Assembly (NCBI GenBank): GCA_026389265.1
Contig: JAPLIE010000156.1
Coordinates: 1 to 32,004, forward strand
Source: Cyanobacteriota bacterium
Lineage (GTDB): Bacteria; Cyanobacteriota; Cyanobacteriia; PCC-6307; Cyanobiaceae
Reading direction: 5' to 3'
DNA: 32,004 nucleotides
Below are positions 16,542 to 23,746 of this stretch, piece after piece. Within the stretch, counting starts at the first letter, position 1. Each line of letters starts with the position of its first letter. Both the position numbers and the translations under genes were made by a program. The notes beneath the pieces are model-generated. The model ran no database searches. It saw nothing but the letters and a program-made list of their open reading frames with translations, and was not told the DNA's origin.

Positions 16542-16991
16542 ATGGCCCAGCCCGCCGATCACGCTGATCCTGTGGACTGCGGAGCGCCGCCTGAGACAGG
16601 GGGGGCCATCCCGGGATCTGGGCTTGAGCCGGCCCGGGAGCGGCAGCTCGTCTTCGTCTACGGCACCCTCAAACGCGGTGAAAAGAATCACCACTGGCTT
16701 GAGGGCGCCAGCTGGCAGGGCGAAGCGGAACTGGACGGGGTGCTCCTGCACGACCTCGGCCCCTTTCCGATGGCGGTGATCGGTGAGGGCACGGCCATCG
16801 GGGAGGTGTTTGCCGTGGAGGTCCGTGGGTTTGCCCGGCTGGACGAGCTGGAGGGCTACCCCCGCCTCTACGACTGCCAGGTGCTCAGCCTGAGCGACGG
16901 CCGGAAGGCCTGGGTGTACCTGGGCCGCCCCCACCAGGTGCGCCATGCGCCGCTGGTGGTCGGAGGCAGCTGGCATCCCAGAACAACCTGA
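16542..16991 (+). CDS. gamma-glutamylcyclotransferase-like (GGCT/AIG2) family protein
   Basis: A 149-residue protein of the GGCT/AIG2-like fold. The signature VFVYGTLKRGEKNHHWLEGA lies near residue 40, then LHDLGPFPMAV, IGEVFAVE, and the acidic LDELEGYPRLYDCQV, which carries the expected catalytic Glu. KAWVYLGRP follows near the end. Members cleave gamma-glutamyl dipeptides or gamma-glutamylamines to 5-oxoproline; the exact substrate here is unknown. The first ~35 residues are variable. ATG 16542 is the last good start before the conserved core; the frame itself is open further upstream through the region antisense to the small membrane protein gene. Confidence 0.87.
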   Translation: MAQPADHADPVDCGAPPETGGAIPGSGLEPARERQLVFVYGTLKRGEKNHHWLEGASWQGEAELDGVLLHDLGPFPMAVIGEGTAIGEVFAVEVRGFARLDELEGYPRLYDCQVLSLSDGRKAWVYLGRPHQVRHAPLVVGGSWHPRTT

Positions 16992-17091
16992 TCCTTACCT
17001 ATCCAAGAAAACCCGAGCTTTACCCCATCACCAGGGGAGATCGCGGACATGGCTGCCAATGCGTTAGAAATCGCAAAGTTGCAGCTGTTCC

Positions 17092-17343
17092 ATGGCCCAG
17101 TCACCCGCCGCCCAGCCCTCCCGGGTCAGCCGCCAAGCCGATGAGACCAATGACCGTCAGATGCACCTGGCCCAGCTCCGCCGCGTCGAATTGATCAACG
17201 GCCGCGCCGCCATGATGGGCCTGGTGATTGGCGTGGTGGTCGAAGGCCTCACCGGCTTCGGCATCCTCCACCAGATCGGCCTCGGGGCCCTGGTGGATGG
17301 CTACAGCGCCTGCCGCACCCAGTACCTGCCCTTCTGCTTCTGA
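17092..17343 (+). CDS. high-light-inducible protein (HLIP, CAB/ELIP family)
   Basis: An 83-residue thylakoid protein with one chlorophyll-binding helix. The hallmark ExxNGRxAMxG is intact as ELINGRAAMMG (residues 33-43), followed by the hydrophobic run LVIGVVVEGLTGFGIL. HLIPs bind chlorophyll and carotenoid and protect photosystem II assembly intermediates; transcription usually rises with excess light. The soluble N-terminus of ~30 residues is Gln/Ser/Arg rich. The tail after the helix is longer than usual and carries two cysteines (C74 and C82) in an aromatic ending YLPFCF. It stands alone, 100 bp after the GGCT gene. No clear Shine-Dalgarno or promoter could be assigned. Confidence 0.92.
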   Translation: MAQSPAAQPSRVSRQADETNDRQMHLAQLRRVELINGRAAMMGLVIGVVVEGLTGFGILHQIGLGALVDGYSACRTQYLPFCF

Positions 17344-17461
17344 TCCCAGCCGACTCTGAACATCGCTTGTTGCCAGTGATCGAGAGTGCCGCTCTAGGGG
17401 CGAATCGCATTAAGGGCCTGGTTCAGCTCCTGGCCTGAGGTTGGCAATCATTCACTGACAC

Positions 17462-19687
17462 TCAACCCGCGCCCAACAGCCAGCGTCCCGCCGAAGCCAG
17501 GATCAGGGTGCATCCCGCCTGAACCAACCAGCCGAGGCGATCGGGCAGTAGTAAACGACGCAGCAACACAACGGAACCGATCAGGCCCAGGCCCACCGTC
17601 ACGGTCTGGGAGAAGCCGATCACATGGGGATCGGCAGCCCAGGCTGGCAATCCCGCCAGGACCGCGGCCAGGGAGGTGGCTCCTTCGCCGAGCCAGGATC
17701 TGGCCAGAAGCGGTGCCGCGCTCACCGGCAGCACCATCCCTGCCTCGGCCATGCCGATGGCCAGGTGATGGGCCAGCATCAAGCCCCAAAGGAGGGGAAG
17801 CAGGGCATACAGCAGCAGCCAGGGTCGTTCCCGGCCCGGCAACAGGCGGGCGGCTGCGTTGCGCGCCACCAGCCAGAGGCCGGCGGGCAGGGCCAGGGCC
17901 AGGCATGCGATCGCCAGACGGGGCAGCAGGGGTCCTTCGCTCAAGGACAATGCCTGTTGAGCCTTTAAATCCAGACCACCGGCGAGCGTCGTCGCCGCCG
18001 GCCCATGGCCGCCTGCCAGCGCCGCCACCTTTCCAGGCAGCCACCCCAGCAGCCGCTCCCAGTGGTGCAGGCAGAGTCCCCCCGCCAGCACCAGGATTAA
18101 CCCAGCCTCTCCGGCAGGGGGGTCCATCGACCGCTGCAGGTCAGCGGCCGGGGGGCGCAGCCGCAGGGTCACGGAGCGGTGAGGGCAGGCCTGGGCGCAG
18201 GTGAGGCAGAGCACGCAGTTGCGGTTGTCGGTGAGGTGGGCCGGATGGGTGCCCACCGGGCAGCCCGCCGTGGCGTAGCCCTCCCCCTCAGCCGGCCCTC
18301 CCTTGAAGCAAGCAAAGCTGGAGCAGCTACCGCTGCAGGTGCCGATCTGGGCCCGCAGCTCACTGATGGCCAACTTGGCGAACAGACCGTTCATGCCGCC
18401 CACGGGGCAGAGATAGCGGCACCAGAAGCGCTTCTCAAAAACCAGCGACCCCACCACGGCGCCGGCGGTGATCAGCAACAGCAGGCAGCTGCTCAGCCAG
18501 GCGGTGTTCTCGAGGTTGCCCACCGCTTCCCAGAGGAGGATCGCAGCGAAACCGGCAGCGAGCAGGGGGGCCGCCCAGCGGTCGCTGTCGCCCCGGGGCC
18601 AGCGCTGCGGTTGCCAGCCCAGGAGTCGCGCCAGCCGCTGGCTGATCTCCCCCCACACCATGAACGGGCAGAAGGAACACCACAGCCGCCCCACTAGGGG
18701 ATAGGTGAGCAGGATCAGCGGCCACCACCAGGCCCAGAAGAGATTGAGGCCGCCGTTATGGGCCCGGTCCTGGGGGCCCAGCCAGAGCCAGAGGTTCACC
18801 AGCACGAACACCCAGCTCACAACCCCAAACAGCAGGGTGTTCCACAGGCGGGGCGAGCGCATCAGGTTGCGCAGCTGCGGCTTCCAGCGCCACAGCTCGA
18901 AGCGAGCGCGGGCCTGCTGGCGGCTTCCAGTCCAAAACACATCTTCAGGCAGTTCGACCGGCCGGCTGGTGGCGCACTGGCGCAGAGCCCGATCGATCAG
19001 CTGGCTGAGTTCGCGAATGTTGCCGGGGAAGTCGTAGGTCTGCAGCCGCTTCACCAGGGTCGCACTCACCTGGGGCGGGGGGCTCCAGCCCAAGCTGCGG
19101 GCCTTCTGGCGCACGCCATAGCGCAACCATTCGCCCAGGTCCTGGCGGCGCACCCGTAGCGGCGGCACCCGAATCGGCCGATCGATCGCCTCGAAGCCAT
19201 CGAGGTGGGTTTCGGAGGTGAGGTAGATCCTGCCGCGGAAATCGTGCTCCAGCCCGTCGGGCCCCTGCCAGCGGCGTTCCAGGGCTAGCTCTCGCAGGCG
19301 GGGCAGCAGGACCGGGTCCACCAGATCGACCTGGTCGATCAGGAGCCCGCCGGCGCCGAGGATCTCCAGGAGGGCCGTGCCTTCGGACCCCGGCGCGAAC
19401 AATTCGGCGCCATCGGGGCGCAGCAGGGCGCCATTGAGACGCACCAGCAACTGCTTGCGAGCCGCGGAGCCGTAGTGGATCAGGGCGGCAATGTTGTCCT
19501 TTTCCAGGCCAGGCTCGCCGCTGATCAGCACCGGAGCCCCGCTGGGATCGGCGGCGGCCAACCGGATCGCATCACGAAGTTTCTGGGCGTAGCGGCTACT
19601 CCCCACGATCCCCCGCCTTACCCGGCCCAGCAGCAAGGGGGCGAGACGGCGCAGGTCGGCCGCTGTGGGGTTGGCATCCATAAGCAT
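17462..19687 (-). CDS. fusion of a degenerate sigma-54-activator-like AAA domain with a NapH/NosR-type membrane polyferredoxin
   Basis: A 741-residue protein in two parts. Residues ~25-250 follow the sigma-54 activator AAA+ domain: VLISGEPGLEKDN is a damaged Walker A (canonical GETGTGKE), GGLLIDQVD replaces Walker B GGTLFLDE, and FPGNIRELSQLIDRAL matches the sensor II end. The GAFTGA sigma-54 contact loop and the Fis-type HTH are missing. Residues ~280-510 form a membrane polyferredoxin with CSFCP (C337, C340), CRYLCP (C423, C427), Cys at 451, 455, 460 and 476, and a ferredoxin motif CVLCLTCAQACP (C491-C501). Further membrane helices fill the C-terminus. It could be a redox-sensing or electron-transfer membrane protein. 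ATG 19687 or ATG 19681 may be the start. Confidence 0.85.
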   Translation of the reverse strand: MLMDANPTAADLRRLAPLLLGRVRRGIVGSSRYAQKLRDAIRLAAADPSGAPVLISGEPGLEKDNIAALIHYGSAARKQLLVRLNGALLRPDGAELFAPGSEGTALLEILGAGGLLIDQVDLVDPVLLPRLRELALERRWQGPDGLEHDFRGRIYLTSETHLDGFEAIDRPIRVPPLRVRRQDLGEWLRYGVRQKARSLGWSPPPQVSATLVKRLQTYDFPGNIRELSQLIDRALRQCATSRPVELPEDVFWTGSRQQARARFELWRWKPQLRNLMRSPRLWNTLLFGVVSWVFVLVNLWLWLGPQDRAHNGGLNLFWAWWWPLILLTYPLVGRLWCSFCPFMVWGEISQRLARLLGWQPQRWPRGDSDRWAAPLLAAGFAAILLWEAVGNLENTAWLSSCLLLLITAGAVVGSLVFEKRFWCRYLCPVGGMNGLFAKLAISELRAQIGTCSGSCSSFACFKGGPAEGEGYATAGCPVGTHPAHLTDNRNCVLCLTCAQACPHRSVTLRLRPPAADLQRSMDPPAGEAGLILVLAGGLCLHHWERLLGWLPGKVAALAGGHGPAATTLAGGLDLKAQQALSLSEGPLLPRLAIACLALALPAGLWLVARNAAARLLPGRERPWLLLYALLPLLWGLMLAHHLAIGMAEAGMVLPVSAAPLLARSWLGEGATSLAAVLAGLPAWAADPHVIGFSQTVTVGLGLIGSVVLLRRLLLPDRLGWLVQAGCTLILASAGRWLLGAG

Positions 19688-19880
19688 CAGCCGGGCCCTG
19701 AGAACTGAATTCTGATCGCGGACCCTGGCTCAGGAGAGCCAGGCCGGCAGGATCGGCACTGTCCGCTGCATCGGCTGCGAATCGATGCCGCCCACTGGCT
19801 GCCTCGGGCTCCGCTTCCCTCCAGACCCTGACGCTCGATGCCAGTCTGGCGATGATGAAGAGGCCTCTCCCCCTGCCCCC

Positions 19881-20507
19881 ATGACCCTCACCCTCTACGG
19901 AGCCGCCCGCAGCCGGGCCTCGATGGTGCGCTGGTACCTGGAGGAGAAGTCGATCCCCTACGCGTTCGTGCAGCTCGATCTCAAGAGCGGCGAACACCGC
20001 CACGAGCCTTTCACCACCATCAATCCCTTCGGCAAGGTGCCGGCCTTGGTGGACGACGCCCTCGCCAGCCCCGATGGAGGCCCCCTGAAGCTGTTCGAGA
20101 GCGGCGCCATCCTGTTCCACCTGGCCGAGCGTTACGGCGAGGAGTTCGACCCCCAGGGGCCCGGCGGGGCTGAGGGGGCCGCCGCCCGGAGATCCCTGAC
20201 GGTCCAGTGGCTCCTGTTCGCCAATGCCAGCCTCGGTCCGGCGATGTTCCAGCTGGAAGCGCGGCCGGAGGAGTTCGCCCGCCAGCTCGCCACGGTCGAT
20301 GGGCTGCTGGCGGCAGGCCCCCACCTGCTCGCCGGCACCTGGGGTGATCCCGGCTGGGGAGCGGCCGATTGCGTGCTGCAGTCGTACCTGGCCTACATCC
20401 CCCTCTTCTGCCCCCAGGTGGACCTCAGCCCCTATCCGGCGGTGCAGGAGGCCATTGAAGCCACCAGCAACAGGCCCACCTACCAGAAGGCGATGGGGGT
20501 GGGTTGA
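19881..20507 (+). CDS. glutathione S-transferase family protein
   Basis: A 208-residue soluble protein with an N-terminal thioredoxin-like domain: TLYGAARSRASMVRWYLEE, then TINPFGKVPALVDD with the cis-Pro glutathione-binding turn, and LFESGAILFHLAERYG with the conserved Glu-Ser pair. An alpha-helical C-terminal domain includes AADCVLQSYLAYI. It probably conjugates or reduces substrates with glutathione; the Ser near residue 11 or 14 is the likely catalytic residue. ATG 19881 starts directly at the conserved strand; the frame runs upstream to 19785 without conserved sequence. Its stop overlaps the PdeM start as TTGA, so the two are probably made from one message. Confidence 0.9.
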   Translation: MTLTLYGAARSRASMVRWYLEEKSIPYAFVQLDLKSGEHRHEPFTTINPFGKVPALVDDALASPDGGPLKLFESGAILFHLAERYGEEFDPQGPGGAEGAAARRSLTVQWLLFANASLGPAMFQLEARPEEFARQLATVDGLLAAGPHLLAGTWGDPGWGAADCVLQSYLAYIPLFCPQVDLSPYPAVQEAIEATSNRPTYQKAMGVG

Positions 20508-21223
20508 GCATCGGCTCCGGCCAGCACTCCTGGATCTGGAGGGGTCACCGCCTCGATCTGCTGGCCGAGCGGGCTGTGTGGGACCCGCAGCAGCGCACGC
20601 TGCTGGTGGCGGATCTCCATCTCGGCAAAGCCGAAGTGTTCCAGGCCCATGGCGTGGCCCTACCCAGCGATGGGGATGCCGCCAACCTCAATGCCCTGTT
20701 GGAGCTGGCCCACCACTTCCTTCCCGAGCAGGTGGTGGTGCTCGGGGATCTGATCCATGGTCGGGTGGGCATCACCGCCGAACTGCGGCAGAAACTGGTG
20801 GCCCTTCCCGAACTACTGGGTTGCCCGCTGCGGTTGATCGATGGCAACCACGAACGGGGCAGCTGGCTGGAAGGCCTGCCGCGGGAACCTTCTTGTGCCC
20901 TCGGCCCCCTTTGGCTCAGCCATGGGCCCGAACCCCGGCCAGACCATCTCAATCTTTGCGGCCACCTGCATCCGGTGGCGGTGGTGGGCCATGGGGCCGA
21001 CCGGCTGCGGCTGCCCTGCTTCGCCTATCGGCGAGGGGGGGATCGAGGAAGCCGTGGTCCGAACGGCGAACAACTGGTGCTGCCAGCCTTCGGTTCCTTG
21101 ACGGGAGGCCATCCCTGCTCAGAGGTTGAGGGCCTCTGGCTGGTGGCCGAGGGAACCGTGGTTCCCTGGCGAACCCCGCGGCCCACCAACGGGCCTCCCT
21201 GCCACGCCGGCGATGGAACCTAA
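20504..21223 (+). CDS. pdeM: ligase-associated metallophosphoesterase, PdeM type (TIGR04123)
   Basis: A 239-residue calcineurin-like phosphoesterase. Metal-binding motifs are LLVADLHLGKAEVF (D37, H39), VVLGDLIHGR (D82), LIDGNHERGS, WLSHGPEP and LCGHLHPV. The ADLHLGKA form and the length identify the branch normally encoded with the Lhr-type helicase, ATP ligase and exonuclease, all three of which lie upstream in this window. In that set it is thought to clean or cut DNA ends. The start is TTG 20504, whose last two bases are shared with the GST stop (TTGA). It is separated from the rest of its set by about 4.2 kb of unrelated genes. Confidence 0.88.
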   Translation: MSIGSGQHSWIWRGHRLDLLAERAVWDPQQRTLLVADLHLGKAEVFQAHGVALPSDGDAANLNALLELAHHFLPEQVVVLGDLIHGRVGITAELRQKLVALPELLGCPLRLIDGNHERGSWLEGLPREPSCALGPLWLSHGPEPRPDHLNLCGHLHPVAVVGHGADRLRLPCFAYRRGGDRGSRGPNGEQLVLPAFGSLTGGHPCSEVEGLWLVAEGTVVPWRTPRPTNGPPCHAGDGT

Positions 21224-21332
21224 CCGTTGGTCATCTTGCTTCCGCCCAAGCCGCCGAAACGCTCCAGCAGCGGATCCGCAGCCCAGACCCCGGAAGGGGA
21301 AAGCCACCGTTTGAGCAGCAAGCCTGGAGGGC

Positions 21333-21830
21333 TTACCCCGCAGCCGCCAGAGCCCGCACCACATCACCGCGGGTCAGCACCCCCACCGGGCGCCGCTCAG
21401 CATCCAACACAAACAACCGCTGGGTGGAGCGGTCGTGCAACAGCTTGGCCGCTGCCGGCAACTGGGTTGTGGCTTCGCAGGCATGGGGGTGGTAGCCCAT
21501 CACATCGGCCACGGTGCTGCCCAGCACCTGGTGCACCTGCCGGTCCCACGCGAGCGGATTGCGCAGATAAATCACCGCATCGAGGAGCATCACGTAGGGG
21601 CCGGCATCGAAGCCGCTTTCGCGCACCATCAGGTCGGTTTCGGTGAGCTCACCCACCAACTCACCCGCTTCGCCAACCACCGCCAGACCGCTCACGTGGT
21701 GCTCGCTCATCAACTTCACCGCCTCCTGAAGGGGCGTAGCGCCCTGCACGCTGAGCACCGGGCTGGTCATCACCTCCGCCACCGACCGTTCCACCACCAT
21801 CCCCGAATCCTGCCGTTGCGGTTCCCCCAT
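21333..21830 (-). CDS. protein of two CBS domains
   Basis: A 165-residue protein made almost only of a CBS pair. First repeat: VAEVMTSPVLSVQGATPLQEA, then MSEHHVSGLAVVGEAGELVGELTETDLM. Second repeat: VADVMGYHPHACEATTQLPAA, then LLHDRSTQRLFVLDAERRPVG and LTRGDVVRAL. Such pairs bind adenine nucleotides and act as energy sensors for partner proteins; the partner cannot be seen here. A ~30-residue insert between the repeats contains YVMLLDAVIYLRNP, as in related cyanobacterial and plant stand-alone CBS proteins. ATG 21830 is used; ATG at residue 11 (MVVERS) is an alternative. It is divergent from the phosphatidyltransferase gene with a 41-bp gap. Confidence 0.9.
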   Translation of the reverse strand: MGEPQRQDSGMVVERSVAEVMTSPVLSVQGATPLQEAVKLMSEHHVSGLAVVGEAGELVGELTETDLMVRESGFDAGPYVMLLDAVIYLRNPLAWDRQVHQVLGSTVADVMGYHPHACEATTQLPAAAKLLHDRSTQRLFVLDAERRPVGVLTRGDVVRALAAAG

Positions 21831-21871
21831 TGTGAGGGCGGGCCTGCCGCCCTGAAAGGCCGGCGGGCAGG

Positions 21872-22492
21872 ATGGTCACACGCCTGAATCCGGTGGCCCC
21901 GCCGCCTGCTTTGCCCGTGGGAGTGCCCGTGCTGCGCCGTCTCGCCGACCTGCTCACCATCGGCCGGGCCCTGCTCGGACTGCCGCTGCTCCTGGCTCTT
22001 TCGGGCGGATACGCCGACCTGGCCTGGGGGCTGCTGCTGCTGGGTGCCCTCAGCGATGCGGCCGATGGGGCCCTGGCCCGCCGCGCCGGCGGTGGTTCGG
22101 TCTGGGGAGCCCGGCTCGATCCCCTCACCGACAAGATCCTGATCAGTGCGCCGCTGATCTGGCTAGCGGCTCTGGGGGTGCTGCCCATCTGGGCGGTGTG
22201 GCTGTTGCTGGCCCGGGAGCTGCTGATCTCCGGCTGGCGCGCCGGCCAGGGCAGCGGCGGTCCCGCCTCCCTGGCGGGCAAGGCGAAGACGATCCTGCAG
22301 TTTCTTGCCCTGCTGCTGTTGCTCTGGCCCGCTGACTGGACCCTCGGGGTGCCGGCTGGAGCAGCAGGGGGCTTCGGGCTACCGGTGCTGATGCAGGTGA
22401 TCGGCTGGTGGCTGTTCTGGCCCTCGCTGCTCCTAGCACTCAGTTCAGCCTGGGGATATCTGCGGCAGGGACGGCTTGAGGAAAGAACTTGA
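21872..22492 (+). CDS. CDP-alcohol phosphatidyltransferase, PgsA-like
   Basis: A 206-residue integral membrane enzyme with the complete CDP-alcohol phosphotransferase signature D-x2-DG-x2-AR-x8-G-x3-D-x3-D, seen as DAADGALAR, then GARLDPLTDK about eight residues on. Four to six hydrophobic segments surround it. Sequence order and size suit phosphatidylglycerophosphate synthase, which makes phosphatidylglycerol, a lipid needed by photosystems. The substrate of this family cannot be fixed by motif, so a second, specialised copy is possible. The N-terminal ~25 residues are Pro-rich and variable; a later GTG start is possible. Confidence 0.85.
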   Translation: MVTRLNPVAPPPALPVGVPVLRRLADLLTIGRALLGLPLLLALSGGYADLAWGLLLLGALSDAADGALARRAGGGSVWGARLDPLTDKILISAPLIWLAALGVLPIWAVWLLLARELLISGWRAGQGSGGPASLAGKAKTILQFLALLLLLWPADWTLGVPAGAAGGFGLPVLMQVIGWWLFWPSLLLALSSAWGYLRQGRLEERT

Positions 22493-22596
22493 TGGCGAAG
22501 TGGGAGCCTCTCTGCAACAGCAATGAGCACCCTTCTTTGCCGATCGATTCACCGCAATCTCAAACTCCATGCAGGGTCTCGATGCAGGGTTCAGCG

Positions 22597-22631
22597 TGAT
22601 CGCGATACCGGCAGAGCCGCTATCGCGATCA
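22597..22631. repeat. long hairpin overlapping the stop codon of the epimerase gene
   Basis: An 11-bp perfect inverted repeat (TGATCGCGATA 22597-22607, TATCGCGATCA 22621-22631) encloses CGGC/GCCG (22609-22612 with 22616-22619) and a 3-nt loop, separated by one C/C mismatch. The right arm contains the TCA that is the epimerase stop on the minus strand. No T run follows on either strand, so it is not a standard intrinsic terminator. It may stabilise the mRNA 3' end. Confidence 0.7.
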
Positions 22632-23549
22632 ACCGGCCAGCAGGGCCTCATCAGCGGAGAAATCGGGGCTGGTGGGCAGCTGCAGGGCGTAATCGTTGGT
22701 GTAACTGTCCACCAGGGTGGCCTCCAGATCGAAGCCCGGCTCCCAGGCCAGCTCGCGCCGCACCCGGGTGATATCGGTGAGGAAGTGGGCCAGGCGCAAG
22801 GGAAAGGCCTTGCGGGCTTTCTTGTCGAGCGCGGCGGGATCGAAGCTGCGGATCTCCACAGCGGCAGGATCCTTGCCGGCGGCCCGAGCGGCGGCCTGAA
22901 CCAGGCCACGGAAGGTGATGCCCTGGCGGCCGCTGCAGTTGTAGATGCGGTTGGCGGCGGCCTCAACCTCGATCGAGCGAGCCATCGCCGCCGCCAGATC
23001 GTTCACATGGCCCAGTTGGGTGATCGTGCTGCCATCCCCCGGCAGGGGCACGGGCCGGCCATGCACGATGCGGTCGAAGAACCAGCCCTCCACGGGGTTG
23101 TAGTTGCCCGGACCCACGATGTAGGTGGGCCGGAAGCCTGTGAAGGGGATGCCCTGGCTGCGCAGCCAGGCCTCGGTTTCGGCCTTGCCGGCGTGGCGGC
23201 TGGCCGGATCGGTAGGGCTGTCCTCATCGAGGGGCCACAACTCGCTGTCGGCGTAGACGCCGGCTGAACTCACGTACACGAAGCGATGGCTTGGCGCCCC
23301 GGTGCGCGCGATCACGGCGCTGGAATCCTCCTGGGTGCGGCCGGAGCTGTCCACGATCACATCGAAACGACGCCCTTCCAGGAGCTGCAGACCCTCCGGG
23401 GTGCCGCGGTCGCCCACTAGGTGTTCCACCCCGGCGGGCACGGGCTGCTTACCGCGAGTGAACAGGGTGAGGGAATGGTCGGCGTCCTGCAGCAGCCGCA
23501 CCAGCGGCTTGCCCACGAAGCGGGTACCGCCCATCACCAGGATGTCCAT
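22629..23549 (-). CDS. NAD-dependent epimerase/dehydratase-like protein, CSP41 type
   Basis: A 306-residue extended short-chain dehydrogenase fold. It starts MDILVMGGTRFVGKPLV, in which the usual Rossmann GxxGxxG is shortened to GGTRFVG, as in the chloroplast stem-loop RNA-binding proteins CSP41a/b. VYVSSAGVYADS carries the serine/tyrosine region, then FTGFRPTYIVGPGNYNPVEGWFFDRI and LGHVNDLAAAMAR. In plastids CSP41 proteins bind and cut RNA and support ribosomes and transcription; a sugar epimerase role is also possible. ATG 23549 fits the conserved start; the frame is open upstream to 23720 with low-complexity sequence. Its stop lies inside a strong hairpin. Confidence 0.85.
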   Translation of the reverse strand: MDILVMGGTRFVGKPLVRLLQDADHSLTLFTRGKQPVPAGVEHLVGDRGTPEGLQLLEGRRFDVIVDSSGRTQEDSSAVIARTGAPSHRFVYVSSAGVYADSELWPLDEDSPTDPASRHAGKAETEAWLRSQGIPFTGFRPTYIVGPGNYNPVEGWFFDRIVHGRPVPLPGDGSTITQLGHVNDLAAAMARSIEVEAAANRIYNCSGRQGITFRGLVQAAARAAGKDPAAVEIRSFDPAALDKKARKAFPLRLAHFLTDITRVRRELAWEPGFDLEATLVDSYTNDYALQLPTSPDFSADEALLAG

Positions 23550-23746
23550 GCCGAAACCCGCGGGCGGGCCGTGAAACCGGCCGCCATTCAAACCCCCTGT
23601 CGGCGGGGTGGGCGGTGGCCCGGCCCGGCTGGGGGCCTTGGTGGCCCGGCTCCTTTCATCGGGGTGATGCCGGGGACGATGGTTGGGATGGGACCCCATC
23701 AGCCAACCGGGCCGACACAATCAACAACCACCCTCAAGAGGCCGCC

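Noticed and set aside
22569-22590. Two copies of ATGCAGGGT close together
   Set aside because: Only 9 bp and two copies; no array and no likely function.
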